The position numbers and the translations under genes are program-made. Below, piece by piece: positions 41,733 through 52,710 of a DNA stretch of 60,000 bases (the first letter of the stretch is position 1; each line of letters starts with the position of its first letter). The DNA lies in NCBI RefSeq assembly GCF_963678635.1, contig NC_087063.1, forward strand, positions 82,943,574-83,003,573, in the 5' to 3' direction. This DNA comes from Symsagittifera roscoffensis (lineage: Eukaryota; Xenacoelomorpha; Acoela; Convolutidae). The notes beneath the pieces are model-generated. The model saw only the letters and a program-made list of their open reading frames with translations, was not told the origin of the DNA and did not search any database.

Positions 41733-44175
41733 ATGAAACCAAATTTATCAACGATCGTCTTTTCGTTACTTTTTTGGGGGTAAAATGCTCAATGGATCGA
41801 ACATCGGATAATGATTCCACAGTAACGATGACTTAGAAAACAAGATGACTTAAATTATTGCTTTTAAAATTTCAAACATCGATACTCTATCGAAATTTAC
41901 TGCGTAGCTAAAATCAGAAGAAAAAAATTTCACAATTGTGGGTTTCTAATTTACTCAGTTATCAGAATCAAAGCTTATATAGTCAAAAACATGAGCGAAT
42001 TTGAGGAACGTGTGGTTCCCCGGGGATTCGAACCTCTGACCGCTTTCCGTTTTGCCTCTTGTGCCAAGCATGACTAAATTTGAAGTGCACATAAGACTGG
42101 CAAAGGTATGGCAAAAGTATTTTGGAAACTTATTGCGGCCGACCTCTAAAAAGGTAGTTAAGTTTCCGAAAAAAACTTTCAAATTCTACACCTCCCCTGA
42201 AAATCCAAGGCCCCTCCCCTGGTCGAAAAAAAGTTAAATCTGCAGCTAAAAACTCTAGCGTACACGTGCAACCATACAAGTAGCCATTATATGGAACCAC
42301 AATGCTATAATGCTTTAATTTCTGTAGGACCATGCAGGGGCGGATCTAGGATTTTCTCGAAGGGGGGGGGGGGGCGGATTTTCAAAAACATTTCGAAAAT
42401 TTTGTTGTCTTTTTTTTTAAGTCGACCGAATTGATTTTTTGAGCTCTCCCTAAGCAGCTTTAGTCCCTGTTTTGGCAAAATTTTCTGCGCCGCTTGCCGA
42501 CCCCTTTGGGTCGGCAAGGGGTCTAATACCTGAGAGAAGAGCGTCCCCCCCTCCGCCCCCCCCCTAAATCCGCTCCTGGGTCCATGCCTTATTTAGAACC
42601 ATACACGGGCTTTGAATTAATTGGGATAATTTTTTTCTTCACTTTTCTTGATACTTGACTCGGTTGAATAGACGTTCGATCCATTGAACTTGTAGATTCA
42701 TTATCGCATCATGGCACGTGCCTGAAGTATCGTCGACCATTCATGTCTTATTCGTCATGCCCTGTTGGGGGGCTCATTTCGGAGTCATGGCCAACCAACT
42801 ATTCGCTATTTGTCGCATTCATAAATGCACAATCTTAGAAATTTCCAAGTTATGTGAAAAAAAGTTGAAACCATTTCGGGAAATAGTTCATTTCGACGTC
42901 CTAAAACGACATGGTTTAGGTCAGGAAGTCTCGTACGTCAAACACATTGAGTTTCTTCGACAGTTTTGTCCCATCACTTTAGCGAGAAATGAGTTTTGTT
43001 ACGAAGTTTTATCTGAAATATTATCAGATAGCAAGAACAAATTTGACCTTATGATGGTCGATCATATATATCCCGGTGCTATGGTAGCTGCTGAAAAATT
43101 TGACCTTCCAGTTATTGTACAGACCGTCGCAATGTCCGGAGGCGTCGAGCACATTCAAGACAAAATACCTATTAGTTTTCTCGACACTCTCAAGTTCAAA
43201 TACTTTTACACTCCATGTTGGAACTGGATCGACGAAAAACGCCAGGAGCTACGGCTTCCGGAGCTTGATTGGCAAGGACGCTTTACATACCAGGAATACC
43301 CGATTCGGTTTCCAATGTTGCTGATAACTTCGCCCAGTTTTTTCCCGGAGCCCCACCCAAGCGCAGAGTATATCTACATAGGGGGGATTCGGGATGAGTC
43401 CTTGACTGAAAAATTGGGATCCAAAATTAGCTCCTGGATCGAGACAGATGAAAGAGATATCATCTACGTGTCTCTAGGAACTATTTCAGCTCTAACAAAA
43501 GAAGATTTTGCTGACTTCCGAGAAAAAGTTTTGAAACAAAATCAGTTTAGAGTGATTTGGTCTCTAAGTATTGGTTTGCAAAACGTGGCTAAAGAAATGA
43601 AAGTCTTCCAAGAAGAAAACGAAGTTCTCTATCTCAGTGACTATTTGCCCCAGTACGCTCTTTTAGGTCGTTCAAAGGTCAAATATTTCGTCACTCATTG
43701 TGGAATAGGCTCTTTAACAGATCTGATTGAAAAGAAGGTCATTCCGATTTGCATTCCACAATTTGGCGACCAATTTGTCAACACGCACTTGATTGAAAAA
43801 ATGTCATTGGGTGGATCCATCGACGCATTTGATTGGTCAGAAATTGTGCAATCAGTGCTTACAATTGAGAAAAACAGAAGCGTATTTTCTGAAAATTTAG
43901 CCAAGGTATCGAATGAGTTTTCAGTTTTGGAAAGTGAAGAAAAACTTGTTCAGTTCATGGAACGAATTGCCACGAGGAAAAACATAACAATTCAGTTAGA
44001 TCTTAAGTTTGAATCAAATAGTCCGAGATTTCATTTCATGATGAATATTTCGTACTACTCGATTTTGATTGCAGCAGCTGTTCTTGTTGTTTGGTTTGTT
44101 CACATGCTGATGAAATCACTCAGGAACTTGGGCGACACGAAAGCTAACGAAATTGATAAGAAAAAGCATAAATAA
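41733..44175 (+). CDS. Membrane UDP-glycosyltransferase (UGT, GT1 family)
   Basis: UGTs transfer a sugar from a UDP donor to small lipophilic acceptors in the ER lumen. Two exons join in phase 2: 41733-41779 and 42696-44175, 508 residues, the usual UGT length. Exon 1 supplies a signal peptide (MKPNLSTIVFSLLFW), which the second exon alone lacks. The likely catalytic His is His43 in CWGAHFG. The C-terminal donor site has YLPQYALLG then FVTHCGIGSLTD (from residue 347) and the FGDQF pair (Asp374, Gln375). The plant-type THCG replaces the animal THGG, and an Asp stands where the family has Glu. One membrane helix (about 468-489) is followed by a 19-residue basic tail ending KKHK, a KKxx ER-retrieval signal. 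The acceptor substrate is unknown. Confidence is high in the family and moderate in exon 1. Confidence 0.88.
42008..42050 (-). mobile_element. tRNA T-arm-like fragment (SINE head or tRNA pseudogene)
   Basis: On the minus strand GGTCAGAGGTTCGAATCCCC matches the box B/T-arm of a tRNA, followed by GGGGAACCA. The D and anticodon arms are not foldable. It lies in the UGT intron. Confidence 0.4.
42335..42578. mobile_element. hAT-like MITE with 8-bp target duplication
   Basis: The left end CAGGGGCGGATCTAGG is mirrored by the right end CCTAAATCCGCTCCTG. Flanks are GGACCATG (42,327-42,334) and GGTCCATG (42,579-42,586), an 8-bp duplication with one mismatch. The CAGGGG terminus and 8-bp duplication are hAT hallmarks. 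It is 244 bp long and has no ORF, so it is non-autonomous. It contains a poly-G tract at 42,362-42,374. Confidence 0.75.
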
Positions 44176-44254
44176 TTTACTGAGTGTAATTTTTGCAGAA
44201 CTAACCAAATTATTCAAATGATAAGATAACTTACATATTTTTATTCTTTTATTA

Positions 44255-44260
44255 AATAAA
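44255..44260 (+). terminator. Polyadenylation signal of the UGT gene
   Basis: AATAAA lies 80 bp downstream of the UGT stop codon. Confidence 0.55.
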
Positions 44261-44546
44261 TTCATTGAGTTTTTACAATTTCAATTCTTTTTTTTTACAC
44301 AATTTAGACCCTGTTAATGTTCTTGAAGTGGTCTGCTCACAGTTAAACAAACAGGTTCTGAATTGCTTAAATTACGGAATCACCTGTTTGTCTCTTTTCA
44401 GATAGATATGTTATGTGACGTCACGAACACATAATGACATTCACAAATGAGGTCTACATATACAAGTAGTATTCCACCTTCTGGTGCTTTAACCCCAGAA
44501 CAAACTTGTTCAGTTCACCACATCAGATACTTTATAAATCGATATT

Positions 44547-46926
44547 ACAGTGCCGAAGTACAACAGTGCCGAAAATGAAAACTTTATTCAACAGTGCCGA
44601 AAAGGAAAATTTTGTTGGGGCAGTACAACAGTGCCGAAGTAAAACAGAGCCAAAAATGAAAACTTTGTACAACAGTGCCGAGAATGAAAACTTTGTACAA
44701 CAGTGCCGAAAATGAAAACTTTGTACAACAGTATCGAAAATGAAAACTTTGTACAACAGTGCCGAAAATGAAAACTTTGTACAACAGTGCCGAAAATGAA
44801 AACTTTGTACAACACATGCCGAAAATGAAAACTTTGTAAAAACAGTGCCGAAAATGAAAACTTTGTACAAGAGTGCCGAAAATGAAAACTTTGTACAACA
44901 GTGCCGAAAATGAAAACTTTGTACAACAGTGCCGAAAATGAAAACTTTGTACAACAGTGCCGAAAATGAAAACTTTGTACAACAGTATCGAAAATGAAAA
45001 CTTTGTACAACAGTGCCGAAAATGAAAACTTTGTACAACAGTGCCGAAAATGAAAACTTTGTACAACACATGCCGAAAATGAAAACTTTGTAAAATCAGT
45101 GCCGAAAATGAAAACTTTGTACAAGAGTGCCGAAAACGAAAACTTTGTACAACAGTGCCGAAAATGAAAACTTTGTACAACAGTGCCGAAAATGAAAACT
45201 TTGTACAACAGTGCCGAAAATGAAAATTTTGTACAACAGTGCCGAAAATGAAAACTCTGTACAACAGTGCCGAAAATGAAAACTTTGTACAACAATGCCG
45301 AAAATGAAAACTTTGTACAACAGTGCCGAAAATGAAAACTTTGTGCAACAGTGCCGAAAATGAAAACTTTGTACAACAGTGCCGAAAATGAAAACTTTGT
45401 ACAACAGTGCCGAAAATAAAAACTTTGTACAAGAGTGCCGAAAATGAAAACTTTGTACAAGAGTGCCGAAAATGAAAACTTTGTACAACAGTGCCGAAAA
45501 TGAAAACTTTGTACAAGAGTGCCGAAAATGAAAACTTTGTACAACAGTGCCAAAAATGAAAAGTTTGTACAACAGTGAAGAAAATGAAAACTTTGTACAA
45601 GAGTGCCGAAAATGAAAACTTTGTACAACAGTGCCGAAAATGAAAACTTTGTACAACAGTGCCGAAAATGAAAACTTTGTACAACAGTGCCGAAAATGAA
45701 AACTTTGTACAACAGTGACGAAAATGAAAACTTTGTACAAGAGTGCCGAAAATGAAAATTTTGTACAACAGTGCCAAAAATGAAAACTTTGTACAAGAGT
45801 GCCGAAAATGAAAACTTTGTACAACAGTGCCGAAAATGAAAACTTTGTACAACAGTGCCGAAAGTGAAAACTTTGTACAACAGTGCCGAAAATGAAAACT
45901 TTGTACAAGAGTGCCGAAAATGAAATTTTTTACAACAGTGCCGAAAAGGAAAACTTTGTACAAGAGTGCCGAAAATGAAAACTTTGTACAACAGTGCCGA
46001 AAATGAAAACTTTGTACAACAGTGAAGAAAATGAAAACTTTGTACAAAAGTGCCGAAAATGAAAATTTTGTACAACAGTGCCGAAAATGAAAACTTTGTA
46101 CAACAGTGCCGAAAATGAAAACTTTGTACAACAGTGCCGAAAATGAAAACTTTGTAAAAGAGTGCCGAAAATGAAAACTTTGTACAACAGTGCCGAAAAT
46201 GAAAACTTTGGTCAACAGTGCCGAAAATGAAAACTTTGTACAAGAGTGCCGAAAATGAAAATTTTGTACAACAGTGCCGAAAATGAAAATTTTGTACAAC
46301 AGTGCCGAAAGTGAAAACTTTGTACAACAGTGCCGAAAATGAAAACTTTGTACAACAGGGAAGAAAATGAAAACTTTGTACAAGAGTGCTGGAAAAGAAA
46401 ACTTTGTACAACAGTGCCGAAAATGAAAACTTTGTACAACAGTGCCGAAAATGAAAACTTTGTACAGCAGTGCCGAAAATGAAAACTTTGTACCAGAGTT
46501 CCGAAAATGAAAAATTTGTACAACAGTGCCTAAAATGAAAACTTCGTACAACAGTGCCGAAAATGAAAACTCTGTACAAGAGTGCCGAAAATGAAAACTT
46601 TGTACAACAGTGCCGAAAATGAAAAATTTGTACAACAGTGAAGAAAATGAAAACTTTGTACAAGAGTGCCGAAAATGAAAACTTTGTACAACAGTGCCGA
46701 AAATGAAAACTTCGTACAACAGTGCCGAAAATGAAAACTTTGTACAACAGTGCCGAAAATGAAAACTTTGTACAAGAGTGCCGAAAATGAAAACTTTGTA
46801 CAACAGTGCCGAAAATGAAAACTTTGTACAACAGTGCCGAAAATGAAAACTTTGTACAACAGTGCCGAAAATGAAAACTTTGTACAAGAGTGCCGGAAAT
46901 GAAAACTTTGTTCAACAGTGCCGAAT
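44547..46926. repeat. 28-bp minisatellite, about 85 units
   Basis: The unit is CAGTGCCGAAAATGAAAACT then TTGTACAA, with frequent point variants (CAACAG/CAAGAG, CCGAAA/AAGAAA, CACATG). The antisense of the unit has no stop in any frame, and 28 is not a multiple of 3. All three minus frames therefore stay open for hundreds of codons with a 28-residue period (SFHFRHCCTKFSFSALLYKV is part of it). Those ORFs are not genes. A 254-bp block (near 44,729-44,983) is duplicated within the left part. Confidence 0.93.
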
Positions 46927-47038
46927 ATTTGAACAAATTTCAACATATTAAGTGCGGCAATCAAAAATTAAACAGCGATCGTTTACAACCTTAAGTAAAA
47001 ATTTTGAATTTTGAGTAAGAAATTTTGCAATTCAGACG

Positions 47039-47093
47039 TTTTGGCGCCAAAATAATTGTTTAATTTGCAGTTGCAGACATATTGGCGCCAAAA
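47039..47093. promoter_or_regulatory. Paired TTGGCGCCAA palindromes (E2F-like)
   Basis: TTTTGGCGCCAAAA at 47,039-47,052 is a perfect 14-bp palindrome. ATTGGCGCCAAAATT follows 40 bp later, and TTAGCGCC soon after. The core matches overlapping E2F consensus sites. No gene start is evident nearby, so the role is unproven. Confidence 0.3.
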
Positions 47094-47485
47094 TTGGAAA
47101 GATTTTCTTTGATAATTAGCGCCAGTAATTTCCCGCTCTTTAGAAAATGCGTGTAAATTATTTTGAAGTTTTCGCACCTTTTAAGGCACTGTTGAACGCC
47201 CCCCTTAGGACATATGAGACCAAAGCAAGGTAGCGCAAATGAATATTTTCTAGTTTTAATTTGTCTCATAAATGTTACCATTTCTTTTTCGGATTGAATT
47301 GAATTTAACAATCAGTTTTCACATATGTATGCCATGAGTTCCTCCTTGCCATTTATTCTTCCTTGTTTTTTCCCCTCTGTTCGTCCTTTTACAGCGTCTG
47401 TCTCCGATTGGTCAGATAACCATTGTTCTAGTTTATTTGGTGACAACACCCCATAGTCATACGTCTCGTCGAGTTCATTATCCAA
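47060..47485 (-). pseudogene. Decayed coding frame, unassigned (right-to-left)
   Basis: One minus frame is open from 47,485 to a stop at 47,060, broken by a single in-frame TGA near 47,312. It includes an acidic-polar part (DYGVLSPNKLEQWLSDQSE) and then a Cys-containing part (LPCFGLICPKGGVQQCLKRC). There are no motifs I can name. It probably belongs with the block at 47.87-48.42 kb. Confidence 0.35.
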
Positions 47486-47865
47486 TTATGCCACGGGCGC
47501 ATACATGCTGACTGCTTTGATCGGATTATTTGACGTTTGGATCAATTTATCTCAATGTCCTATCCTCTAGGATTCCTAAAAGGCCCTTGCCGCTAAATGA
47601 CCCAGTGAGGCAGTTAGCAATTATCACTTAAGTGAGAATAAAATAGAACTTAATTTCTTCGAACTGTAGACCCAATCGCACTATCGCGATGTCCCTCCGA
47701 GGCAACTTTACATCCGTATAAAATTTTCGAGAACTTATGGTGACCTTAATTATTTTGCTATCAGTGAAGACTGTGAACCTAACGAAATTATACAATAGAT
47801 CTACATCCACTACAATTGTCTTCCAGTATATGCACTCCTCGCTCCCGATCCGCGCGCCTTCTGCT

Positions 47866-48423
47866 TCAGAGATATTGTTGTGTAGCCTCCCGATTGTCCT
47901 TGACTGCCACTGGCTCTTCGCCACCTTCTATGAAGCTTTTTATCGTATTAGTCCTACGGACTTTTCATCGATGTTTTTGGCACGCATCCCCTAGAACTTC
48001 ATTTGCAACGTTCTTGTCCGTTTTTGGAAATTTATCGCCCCTTTTGTACAATCTCACCACGTTGTTTAAAACTCTTACGACTCCCCATCACGTAGATCTC
48101 GTGTTCAATAAACTCAAAACATTGTTTAGGCTGTTGGATTTGTCTGGAATTAAAGTTGTCGTCTCTCCCTTTCTCTGTCTGTCTAGTTTTTTTGTTTTCG
48201 TCTTGCTTTTTTTATAGTCTCTCCTGTAACTAAATTCAATCTCTTTCTTTGCAACTAGTGTACTCTCCTCAAAACTTTTTTCATCTAAATTTGATCCAAC
48301 TTCTCTTCTCTTCAAATTCTCATACACTGGATGCGTCTCAAACAGAACTTGGCCGTTCGTTTTGATGCGATGATTCATTACATTTTGTGCTAATTTTTCA
48401 TTGTTAGTTTGTAAAATTGTCAC
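47866..48423 (-). pseudogene. Decayed coding frame, unassigned (upstream part)
   Basis: A minus frame starts at the ATG at 48,423 and runs for 558 nt with two internal TGA codons before a final TGA. It is rich in Lys/Glu/Arg (FEESTLVAKKEIEFSYRR; FPKTDKNVANEVLGDAC). The continuity of sensible protein text across the stops argues for a recently broken gene or mobile-element ORF. I do not recognise the family. The plus-strand ORFs here are shadows. Confidence 0.4.
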
Positions 48424-48965
48424 TTATCATGTAAACTTGAACTTTTTCATTGTCAGTATGTCAAGTTGTCACTTAGATTGTAAACTTGTTCTGACGTAGA
48501 TCGGGTTCGAGTAGATAGCGCTCATTGACAACATTTCGTTTCATACATAACTGGAAGAATTAAGACGGATCAGAACACACAACTCACGAATCTAAAATTA
48601 ATGTATAAATGCGATTGGATATCTGAGAATTTAATCGGATTTCTGAAAAGTTATTGTGCTATTTCAGTTACTACTAGTCACAAAATTCAGTCAGCACCTA
48701 AAGCAATCTACGTAAACTGATCGTATTATGATGACCACTTTTGGCCAAATTGGGTATAAAAAAGCTGAAACCAAGGTCATACAATTCGCAAAATGAAAAC
48801 TATAACTTATAAATTTTAAATCAGCGTCTGAAAAGCTTATGAACTTTGTTTCGATCAATCTTTTGACTTTTTTGTACTGTTTTTTGATAACCACAAAATT
48901 CAAAAGTCACGGCCTTGCTTTTTCTCGCTTTTAATTCTAGCGAGGTCATTCGAACGTCTTTGTAC

Positions 48966-49074
48966 TAGTTAGAACATAGTTGAAAGATCGAAGGGAAAAA
49001 GAGCCCGGCCTGATGCACGAAGTGCCCGATGGCGGCTCTTTTTCCTGAGGCCATCTTCAACTATGTTCTAACTA
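48966..49074. repeat. Foldback 1 (hairpin with ~40-bp arms)
   Basis: TAGTTAGAACATAGTTGAA (48,966-48,984) is perfectly inverted at 49,056-49,074. The inner arms AGGGAAAAAGAGCC and GGCTCTTTTTCCT also pair. The loop is about 25 nt. Confidence 0.85.
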
Positions 49075-49076
49075 TT

Positions 49077-49259
49077 GAAGAGTATGTTTTTGCTCTTCCT
49101 GAGGGAAAAATGCCTGAAAATTAAGAAAGAGCCCGGAAAATTGTGAAAGAGCCGGAGAATTGCGCGAAACTATGCAATTGGTTTCTTTTTTCATTCATGC
49201 GTTCTAATATTTCATTTTTCATTCATGCATTGTTGTGAAAGAGCAAAAGCATACTCTTC
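49077..49259. repeat. Foldback 2, directly adjacent
   Basis: GAAGAGTATG then TTTTTGCTCTT (49,077-49,097) is inverted at 49,239-49,259 with one mismatch. It begins two bases after foldback 1. The interior has several AAAGAGC/AAAGAGCC words shared with foldback 1. Confidence 0.8.
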
Positions 49260-50000
49260 TTAGGAGAAGAAATCTTAGATGCGACAGAATTTACCTGGCG
49301 ACAATTAGTTTAAACAATCCTACAATTTTTGATATAAAAAGTAAATTCATGTGTCTCTAATCTATAGGACCTTGCTCAAAAATTAGTTTTTTGTCATATT
49401 TAGAAAGCAAATCAGAAGGGAACACAAGTTTAACAAATGAAATTAGAACAATTCTATATGAAAAAAGTTTCGACTCCAAATTTTTTAGAGAAATTTTTTT
49501 GGTCATCGCTCGCAGTCTCATTTTGACAAAATTAAAAAAAATTAAGGTTATTTGCTCTTTTCTGGATACTTTACATCAGCCTTATTGATTGCACATTGTC
49601 GAAAATTCTGCATTTTTATTCAGATTTTTTTCCAATTGTCATATTTTTTGGCCATTCGCAGCGTTCCTAAAATTACTCAAAAAATTGAACTAAAAAAAAA
49701 GAAAAAACAAATCATTTGAACTTGGTTAAATCCGACAAAAACGCCATTAGACATGAAATTTTGACACAGTTAACATAAGAACCCTTACTTGAAAAAAAAT
49801 TAAGAAAGATCAGAAAACACAAATCACGAATCTAAAATTAAGGTATAAATGCGATTGGATATCTGAGAGTATAATCGGATTTTTGAAAAGTTACGATGAT
49901 ATTTCAGTCACTACCAATCACAAAATTCAGTCAGCACCTAAAGCAACGTACGTAAAATTGATCGTATTCTGATTAACACTTTGTGGTGAAATTGGGTATA

Positions 50001-52710
50001 TAATTAAGTGCTGAAATTTAAACGCGAAATATTTACGCGTTGATAATTATCCCGCACCACAAAAACGTTGCAAATTGAATTGAGTCTAGCTGATTTGTCA
50101 TATACGACTTAATTTTTATTCTGATTCTCGAAGAAAACGGAATAATTACGCCTGCGTAGTTTTTCAAGTAATTTTCGGTGATCGGAATAAAAGTTTTTAA
50201 CAAAAATTTTTGTACCCTAATGGAAATATCGACTCTCTTAAATCAATTGTACAAAAAAATAGTTTCCGGGTTCACCTCCATAGACCAAAAATGCTGATCA
50301 TACAATTCCATAAACTATCTCTATGAAAAAATACTAGTCATACAAACTGGTATATTGTACTAAAACAAAAGCTGCCCCAATTTTTTTTCAACCGCAAATC
50401 GAATTTTGTTCTCAAACAAACATTAAAAAAAATTTGCATGCAATTTTTTTTTTTGTGCGTAAAGTAGTTTGTTCAAAAAATTGGATATGAATCCGTTTCT
50501 CTCGATAACTTTTTCGGAAAGGTGAAAACTCTTGTTTCCTATGTATGGAATTTTTATGTATGCCTTGAACAAGGTCAGACAATTTAAAAATTCAAATTTT
50601 AAAATTAAATATCGTTGAGATTTTTTGCCAAACTTACAAGTTTGATCCTTTCAGTATATGATTTTTGTAATGAAACTCCTACAGAAATCAGGTAGTTTCC
50701 AATACATTGTAAATGAAAGGCGATCAAACATTTGGCGACTCTAGTTTTGATTAAACCATAGTTTTTGTCACTTGTGTTCGATCAGAAACAAAATTAAAGA
50801 AAAAAATCTATTTTTTTGGTTTATTGGAAAGTCATACAACTTCCATATATGAAAAATCATATATCATAGATTTTTCATGCAACTTTCTATACTTATGGAA
50901 ATGCATGCAAAGTTTATGATTAGCCTTTTTCCATATTTTAAAAATCGTTTGATTAGACTTTTTAGTCAACCCGGGCTTACCTCCCAATATTTTTTGCGAA
51001 ATTTTGGAAGTTTGACAATTTTATTATTTGATATTTGATTTTGTTCAAAGTTTACATTTTTTCAATTTATTTTCCCAAAATTTATTCGAAATCGATGAAC
51101 GGGCAATCGGAGCATTCAAGGCTTTGTCCTGATATACGATCGGTTTTTTTTAACGCATGAAATTGAAGAACTCTTCCGCTCTGCAATAACCATAACAATA
51201 CCTAAGCAAGTGCAAGCTTTAGATAGCCTGACAAATTTTATGACTTCCTCTCAGAAGTGTTAAATATTGTGTTTTTATGAAGTTTTGCTATTAAAACATT
51301 TGTAGGCATATCTGGTTCTTGAAAATCATTATTATTTTGAACTTTTCCTGATACAAAAACACAGAAAAGGCCACATTACAGAAAACCTAAGAAAAAAACC
51401 GATTTTTTTTGTTAAGTGCTTAAAGTTAACCCCTTTAAAAACTGACGAGTGCACAATACCCTGAGTGGCTAGGATTTTTTGATAAGTTTAATAAAACAAA
51501 TAAACAGGGACAACTTTCGAAATTTGTGACCGACTACGTTAAAAGTTTTTCTACATGTACTCAATCTTTTCAGCTTTTGAAACACTCCTAGATCTGATAC
51601 ACTCCTGGTCACTCCATAACCAAATCTAGCAACAACCAGTTTTTGATTCAACCAGCTTTGCTTAATATTTTAGATTCTCAAGATTTACTTGATCGGTTTA
51701 TTTTGTATTTCGTAGAAAAAGCACATTGCTTTAGCTTTAAATTAAAATGTGACTTAATTAAACAAGCTAGTGTTTATAACCCATAATAGAAACCATAGAT
51801 AGACCAAATATCCGACCACGTAACTCTGGAGTTTTAGCAAAAGTTTCAGAAGTTTTTTCACTTTTGATCATAAACGGTTTTTTTTCCTTGCTACTCAGTT
51901 TGAATAAAACGTAGAGAAGAAGGTTTTTCTACAAATATTCTCACTATGTGATTGAATACAACTGAAGCACATCTAAAATGATGCTGTTTAGAAGTTTAAA
52001 GAAAGAATATTTTTTAAAAACTAGGGAAGCCTTCAGTTTGTGTTATCCTAATTTTAGCAATACATCCTCTCTTTCTGATGGCTATGTTTCTTGTAGGAAT
52101 CGTTACGCAAGCAGCTTATTTCAATGCAAAGTTTTTCTTTGAAAAAGTCACAGTGAAAGTGTGTTGCGCTATGATATAACAAACATGATTTGAACCCCAA
52201 TTAAAAATGTGTAATCATCACTGCCTTGTATTTTGGCATAGCATTTCTGAAATCTTAAAAAATGTGAAAGAATGAGTTTGTTGTCATTTAGTGGAAAAAA
52301 CGGTTTTCATTAAAGCTGCTAATAATGAAAATGATAACCCAGATAGCGAAGTTTTTTAAAAAAATTGTAAGTGTCATTGATCGCCGTAGTAAAACATAAT
52401 CCTTTTTAAAGTACATTAATAGATTTTTTGAATGTCACATTAAGTTTTTTTTCACTCAAAGGAAAACAAAGTATGCTCAATATTTAGAAAAAAGCAAATC
52501 TTGCAAAAAACACGATTAACTTTAAGTTCCTCAGTAAGTTTCAATGTTTTGCAGAAAAATGGGTTAATCAAGACCATAAAATACTTGTTCTTGCCTGAAT
52601 ACAGAAAACAAAAGTCAGGCCAAGTAATGACATCAAAATGCACTAAATAAGATAGATTTTTTCAGTATTTGTCTAAGATTCGCTCTGGTGCTATCGATTT
52701 CTTATCTCAA
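50001..52710. other. Gene-free AT-rich stretch
   Basis: No ORF above about 60 codons with coding character and no tandem array. A short palindrome pair (ATGAAAAATC/GATTTTTCAT) lies at about 50,850-50,880. A CGCGAAATATTTACGCGTTG block at 50,022-50,041 recalls the core of the dispersed repeat. Confidence 0.4.

Larger units (their letters stand above)
41790..42688. repeat. Inverted repeats at both ends of the UGT intron
   Basis: TCAATGGATCGAACATC starts 10 bp after the donor. GACGTTCGATCCATTGA, its reverse complement with one mismatch, ends 7-8 bp before the acceptor. The 16/17 match makes the two intron ends complementary to each other. Confidence 0.75.
48558..50000. mobile_element. Direct repeats (~200 bp) enclosing two foldbacks
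   Basis: 48,558-48,758 and 49,798-50,000 are close copies (shared AATGCGATTGGATATCTGAG-like, CAAAATTCAGTCAGCACC and ATTGGGTATA blocks). About 1.04 kb separates them, and that interval contains two inverted-repeat structures. The whole may be a small non-autonomous element with terminal direct repeats, or a duplication invaded by foldbacks. Confidence 0.55.

Noticed and set aside
42711-42725. UGT start at the ATG at 42,711
   Set aside because: That ATG is out of frame and meets a TGA after four codons. The upstream exon at 41,733 gives a signal peptide and matching phase.
44532-46964. Long antisense ORFs of 767 and 782 codons
   Set aside because: They are three frames of one 28-bp minisatellite with no antisense stop. 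The repeated residues come from the DNA period, not from selection.
47737-48217. Plus-strand ORFs of 85 and 133 codons
   Set aside because: They lie opposite the minus-strand decayed coding frame and look like its shadow (Ser/Arg/Leu-rich).
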